From the NCBI GenBank assembly GCA_030539285.1, contig JAUNSH010000002.1, positions 1-64,000 of the forward strand: a DNA stretch of 64,000 nucleotides. The letters are read 5' to 3'. Below the pieces are notes generated by a model. It made no database searches, was not told where the DNA came from, and saw only the letters and a program-made list of their open reading frames with translations. Each line of letters starts with the position of its first letter. Position 1 is the stretch's first letter. A program made the translations under genes and the position numbers. Shown here piece after piece: positions 61,913-64,000 of this stretch. Source of the stretch: Eubacteriales bacterium. Its GTDB lineage: Bacteria; Bacillota; Clostridia; Oscillospirales; Oscillospiraceae.

Positions 61913-62695
61913 TTATTTCGGTATGGTGATCGTCAGCACGATCTGGCTGTCCGTCTCCCGGCGTTCGGATACCGCCGGGATGCCGGACAGCTGTATTTTT
62001 TGCAGATTCTGGGTCAGATTGTTGAGGAACGCCCCTACATTGGCGCTTCGCTTTTTTGCAGACGGGGTGTTGAGCAGGCTTTCGATGTAGCGTTCCGTCC
62101 GGGCCACGCTCATGTTCTGCCGGACGATCTCCTTGATCGCCGCCAGCGCGGCAGACTCGTCGGGAAGACGCAGCAGCGCCCGGGCGTGGCGTTCCGTCAG
62201 TCCCGCTTCCCGCAGGGCTTCCAGCACCGCCGGGGAGTGGCGCAGAAGGCGCAGCTTGTTGGCCACCGCGCTCTGGCTCTTTCCCAGCAGCCGCGCCGCC
62301 TGCTCCTGGCTCATGCCGAAGCGGTCCAGAAGACATCGGATGCCCTGGGCTTCCTCAATAAAGTCCAGGTCCTGCCGCTGCAAATTCTCCACCAGCGCCG
62401 CCATGCCCGATTCCAGATCGTCCATGCGCATTAAAATGCAGGGGATGTCCGTGACCCCGGCCAGCTGGGCAGCCCTTAACCGCCGCTCTCCGGAGATCAG
62501 CTCATAGACGTTGTCCCGGCGGCGGACGGACAGCGGCTGCAAAATGCCGTGCTGCCGGATGGACTCTGCCAGCTCGTCCAATGCCCCGGCGGCGAAGACC
62601 TTCCGGGGCTGAGCCGGGTTGGGCTGGATGGATTGGGCCGGCAGGAAAACCACCCGTCCGGTTTCCATGTAGGTTTTCAGCTTCTGGCACTGCAT
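61913..62695 (-). CDS. ParB/Noc-family DNA-binding protein
   Basis: The 260-residue protein has the ParB N-terminal domain (FLPAQSIQPNPAQPRK, LAESIRQHGILQPLSV, and the CTP-binding-type motif SGERRLRAA). A helix-turn-helix domain follows (MSQEQAARLLGKSQSAVANKLRLL) and a C-terminal tail. The ATG at 62695 follows aaggagga. It lacks a ParA partner in the window. It may be a chromosomal nucleoid-occlusion or segregation protein, with parS sites elsewhere. Confidence 0.92.
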   Translation of the reverse strand: MQCQKLKTYMETGRVVFLPAQSIQPNPAQPRKVFAAGALDELAESIRQHGILQPLSVRRRDNVYELISGERRLRAAQLAGVTDIPCILMRMDDLESGMAALVENLQRQDLDFIEEAQGIRCLLDRFGMSQEQAARLLGKSQSAVANKLRLLRHSPAVLEALREAGLTERHARALLRLPDESAALAAIKEIVRQNMSVARTERYIESLLNTPSAKKRSANVGAFLNNLTQNLQKIQLSGIPAVSERRETDSQIVLTITIPK

Positions 62696-62813
62696 TGAGC
62701 CGTCCTCCTTATAGAATGATGGCTCCATTTTAGGCCATGGAACGGGGGAAATACAGCGAAAAGGGAGCAGGGTCTATGGAAACCGTGCGACTTTTTTCTG
62801 CAAATCGATCCGT

Positions 62814-62898
62814 AGGGGCGGGTCACCGACCCGCCCGTCCGCGAAGCGGCTGTGCGTAGGTCCGGCTGGTACCGATGGGCGGTCGGTGACCCGCCCCT
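62814..62898. repeat. REP-like palindrome
   Basis: Arms of 18 bases (aggggcgggtcaccgacc and its complement at 62881-62898) flank a 49-base GC-rich spacer. It lies between ParB and the folate transporter genes. Such palindromes are common extragenic repeats and carry no coding content. Confidence 0.75.
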
Positions 62899-62923
62899 GT
62901 GGTATAAAAATTGGAAAATCCTA

Positions 62924-62952
62924 TTTACTTTTGTGAACAAATCGTGTATATT
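62924..62952 (+). promoter_or_regulatory. Promoter of the folate transporter transcript
   Basis: TTTACT (62924-62929), a 17-base spacer and TATATT (62947-62952) place the transcription start at about 62958, at the first bases of the riboswitch. Confidence 0.7.
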
Positions 62953-62958
62953 GTCCCT

Positions 62959-63059
62959 TGAACAGAGTAGGAAGCCGCGCGTCAAGTGCCACCGGGACGG
63001 GGAGTTTGCCCGGAGGACGAAGGATTTTTCCACGATGGGGTTTCCGCACCCGCTGTTGC
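62959..63059 (+). ncRNA. THF (tetrahydrofolate) riboswitch
   Basis: The transcript begins with a closing stem (aacag 62961-62965 with ctgtt 63053-63057). It contains the conserved agtagg, gcgtcaagtg (62979-62988), gggacg and acgaagg (63017-63023) elements of the THF riboswitch class, in the right order. It stands upstream of a folate ECF transporter gene, the usual target. Binding of reduced folate should act on the terminator hairpin that follows. Confidence 0.8.
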
Positions 63060-63128
63060 ATATGGGACATCCTCCTTTATGTAGCAACGATACTCGGTCG
63101 GGCAATGGGCTTGACGAGGCAAAACAGC

Positions 63129-63162
63129 TCCCCAGTGAGATTCACTGGGGATTTTCAGTTTT
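63129..63162 (+). terminator. Terminator controlled by the THF riboswitch
   Basis: A perfect 10-bp stem (tccccagtga with tcactgggga) has a 3-base loop and is followed by ttttcagtttta. It lies 36 bases before the transporter start. Its placement downstream of the aptamer indicates transcriptional control. Confidence 0.82.
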
Positions 63163-63198
63163 ATGTCAACCGTTGCCGCAAAAAAAGGAGGCATTTTT

Positions 63199-64000
63199 AT
63201 GCGGAAAATTCAAAAAAGCACCACTATCTATCCCCATCCCTTCTCCAAAGCTTATTGGCACGACGCTGCCATGGAGCTGAAGGACACCAAAATGCTGGTC
63301 ATTGCCGCCCTGATGATCGCCCTGCGGGTTTCCATGAAGTGGACGGTGATCCCGCTGGCACCTAACCTGAACATCAATGTGGGCGCGCCTCTTATCAACG
63401 CCATGGGGGCCATGATCTTTGGACCTGTGGTGGCGGCGCTGGCAGCCTGCGTGTCCGATCTGGCGGGCTTCCTGCTGTTCCCTCAGGGCGGTGTGTATTT
63501 TCTGCCCTACATGTTCGTGGAGGTTGCCGGCAGCGTGCTGTTCGCCCTGTTCTTCTACCGGGCGAAGGTCACCGTCACCCGCGTCATTCTGGCCCGGTTC
63601 TCCATGGACCTGTTCGTGAACATCATTCTCAACTCCCTGGTGTCCATGTGGTACTACGCGGCTATCATGGGCAAGTCCTACGCCTTCATGATCCTGCCCG
63701 CCGTCATCAAGAACCTGTGCCTGTTCCCCATCGAATCCTTTCTGCTGACGCTGTTCCTCGGCGTGGTGATCCCCGTTACCCGGCGGATGAAGCTGACCTA
63801 TGTGGCGTCCAGCGGCGGCACCGAGGTGGCGGAGACTGATAAGAAGAAGTCCCACCGGGCCGACGAGCTGAAGTTCGACAAGAAACACCTGATCCTGCTG
63901 CTGGCCCTGTTCGCCGTGGGCGTGTGCTGCGTGGTGGGCTACCTGGCCTATTACTATGACAATAACTCCATTTCTTCCAGCTACACCGCTCAGGAGCGGT
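63199..64000 (+). CDS. folT: ECF transporter S component, folate type (partial)
   Basis: The ATG at 63199 follows aaaggagg, and the gene runs off the window after 267 codons. The first 190 residues match folate-type ECF substrate-binding subunits: MLVIAALMIALRVSMKW, PNLNINVGAPLINAMGAMIFGPVVA, PQGGVYFLPYM. The S component binds folate and docks on the shared ECF energising module. The frame continues past the usual family length (about 170-200), with a charged linker and an added membrane helix (LILLLALFAVGVCCVVGYL), so it is an extended or fused form. Confidence 0.9.
   Translation, partial: MRKIQKSTTIYPHPFSKAYWHDAAMELKDTKMLVIAALMIALRVSMKWTVIPLAPNLNINVGAPLINAMGAMIFGPVVAALAACVSDLAGFLLFPQGGVYFLPYMFVEVAGSVLFALFFYRAKVTVTRVILARFSMDLFVNIILNSLVSMWYYAAIMGKSYAFMILPAVIKNLCLFPIESFLLTLFLGVVIPVTRRMKLTYVASSGGTEVAETDKKKSHRADELKFDKKHLILLLALFAVGVCCVVGYLAYYYDNNSISSSYTAQER

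Overview
The window looks like chromosome from a moderately GC-rich anaerobic Firmicute (class Clostridia, probably a gut Oscillospiraceae-type organism). This is inferred from strong AGGAGG ribosome sites, Tn916-like integrases, corrinoid methyltransferases with a RACo activator, a THF riboswitch before an ECF folate transporter, and GC-rich palindromic intergenic repeats. No rRNA or tRNA gene and no CRISPR array was seen.

Layout. 1-660: the end of a gene, a strong terminator and internally deleted scraps of an integrase/attachment region. 969-12273: a LacI-controlled import-and-use operon (family 5 ABC transporter, esterase, VOC protein, PfkB sugar kinase) with an AEC carrier next to the regulator. 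12390-14488: broken M24 peptidase and Ldh_2 dehydrogenase pieces, then an intact malic enzyme. 15363-19560: a decayed mobile element (gene with an in-frame stop, sigma-like protein, CHC2 primase, replication gene joined to an excisionase tail, intact tyrosine integrase, attachment-site scar). 19762-40850: a catabolic region with two KDG kinases, KDPG aldolase, aldo/keto reductase, YhcH protein, FAD oxidoreductase, MaoC dehydratase, two CaiB-type CoA-transferases, a complete Liv-type ABC transporter, a Gfo/Idh oxidoreductase, a frameshifted MFS transporter and LacI, AraC and LysR regulators. 41182-44590: two NCS1 permeases around an isochorismatase-fold amidase. 44783-46704: two truncated IS630 copies facing each other. 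46861-55132: a corrinoid methyl-transfer module. 55464-60330: a compact replication/integration cassette (primase, VapE, small DNA-binding protein, excisionase, integrase). 60501-64000: low-molecular-weight tyrosine phosphatase, DUF2284 protein, a 116-bp tandem repeat, ParB, and a THF riboswitch with the start of folT.

How it fits together. Both integrases end just upstream of the 5' end of a low-molecular-weight phosphatase gene. The gene is intact at 60501, and scraps of its first codons lie after the integrase at 18141-19337 and after the integrase scar at about 290-530. The simplest reading is serial insertion of related elements into the start of this gene, with the phosphatase-like ends at about 0.57, 19.55 and 60.5 kb marking successive boundaries. 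The metabolic genes between 19.5 and 55 kb may then be island cargo, but the left boundary of the last element is not resolved. The cargo reads as several independent substrate modules, each with its own regulator and transporter: CoA-linked catabolism of an imported carboxylate, sugar-acid breakdown through KDPG, uptake and hydrolysis of an amide or ureido compound, and corrinoid-dependent demethylation. Substrates cannot be fixed from sequence alone.
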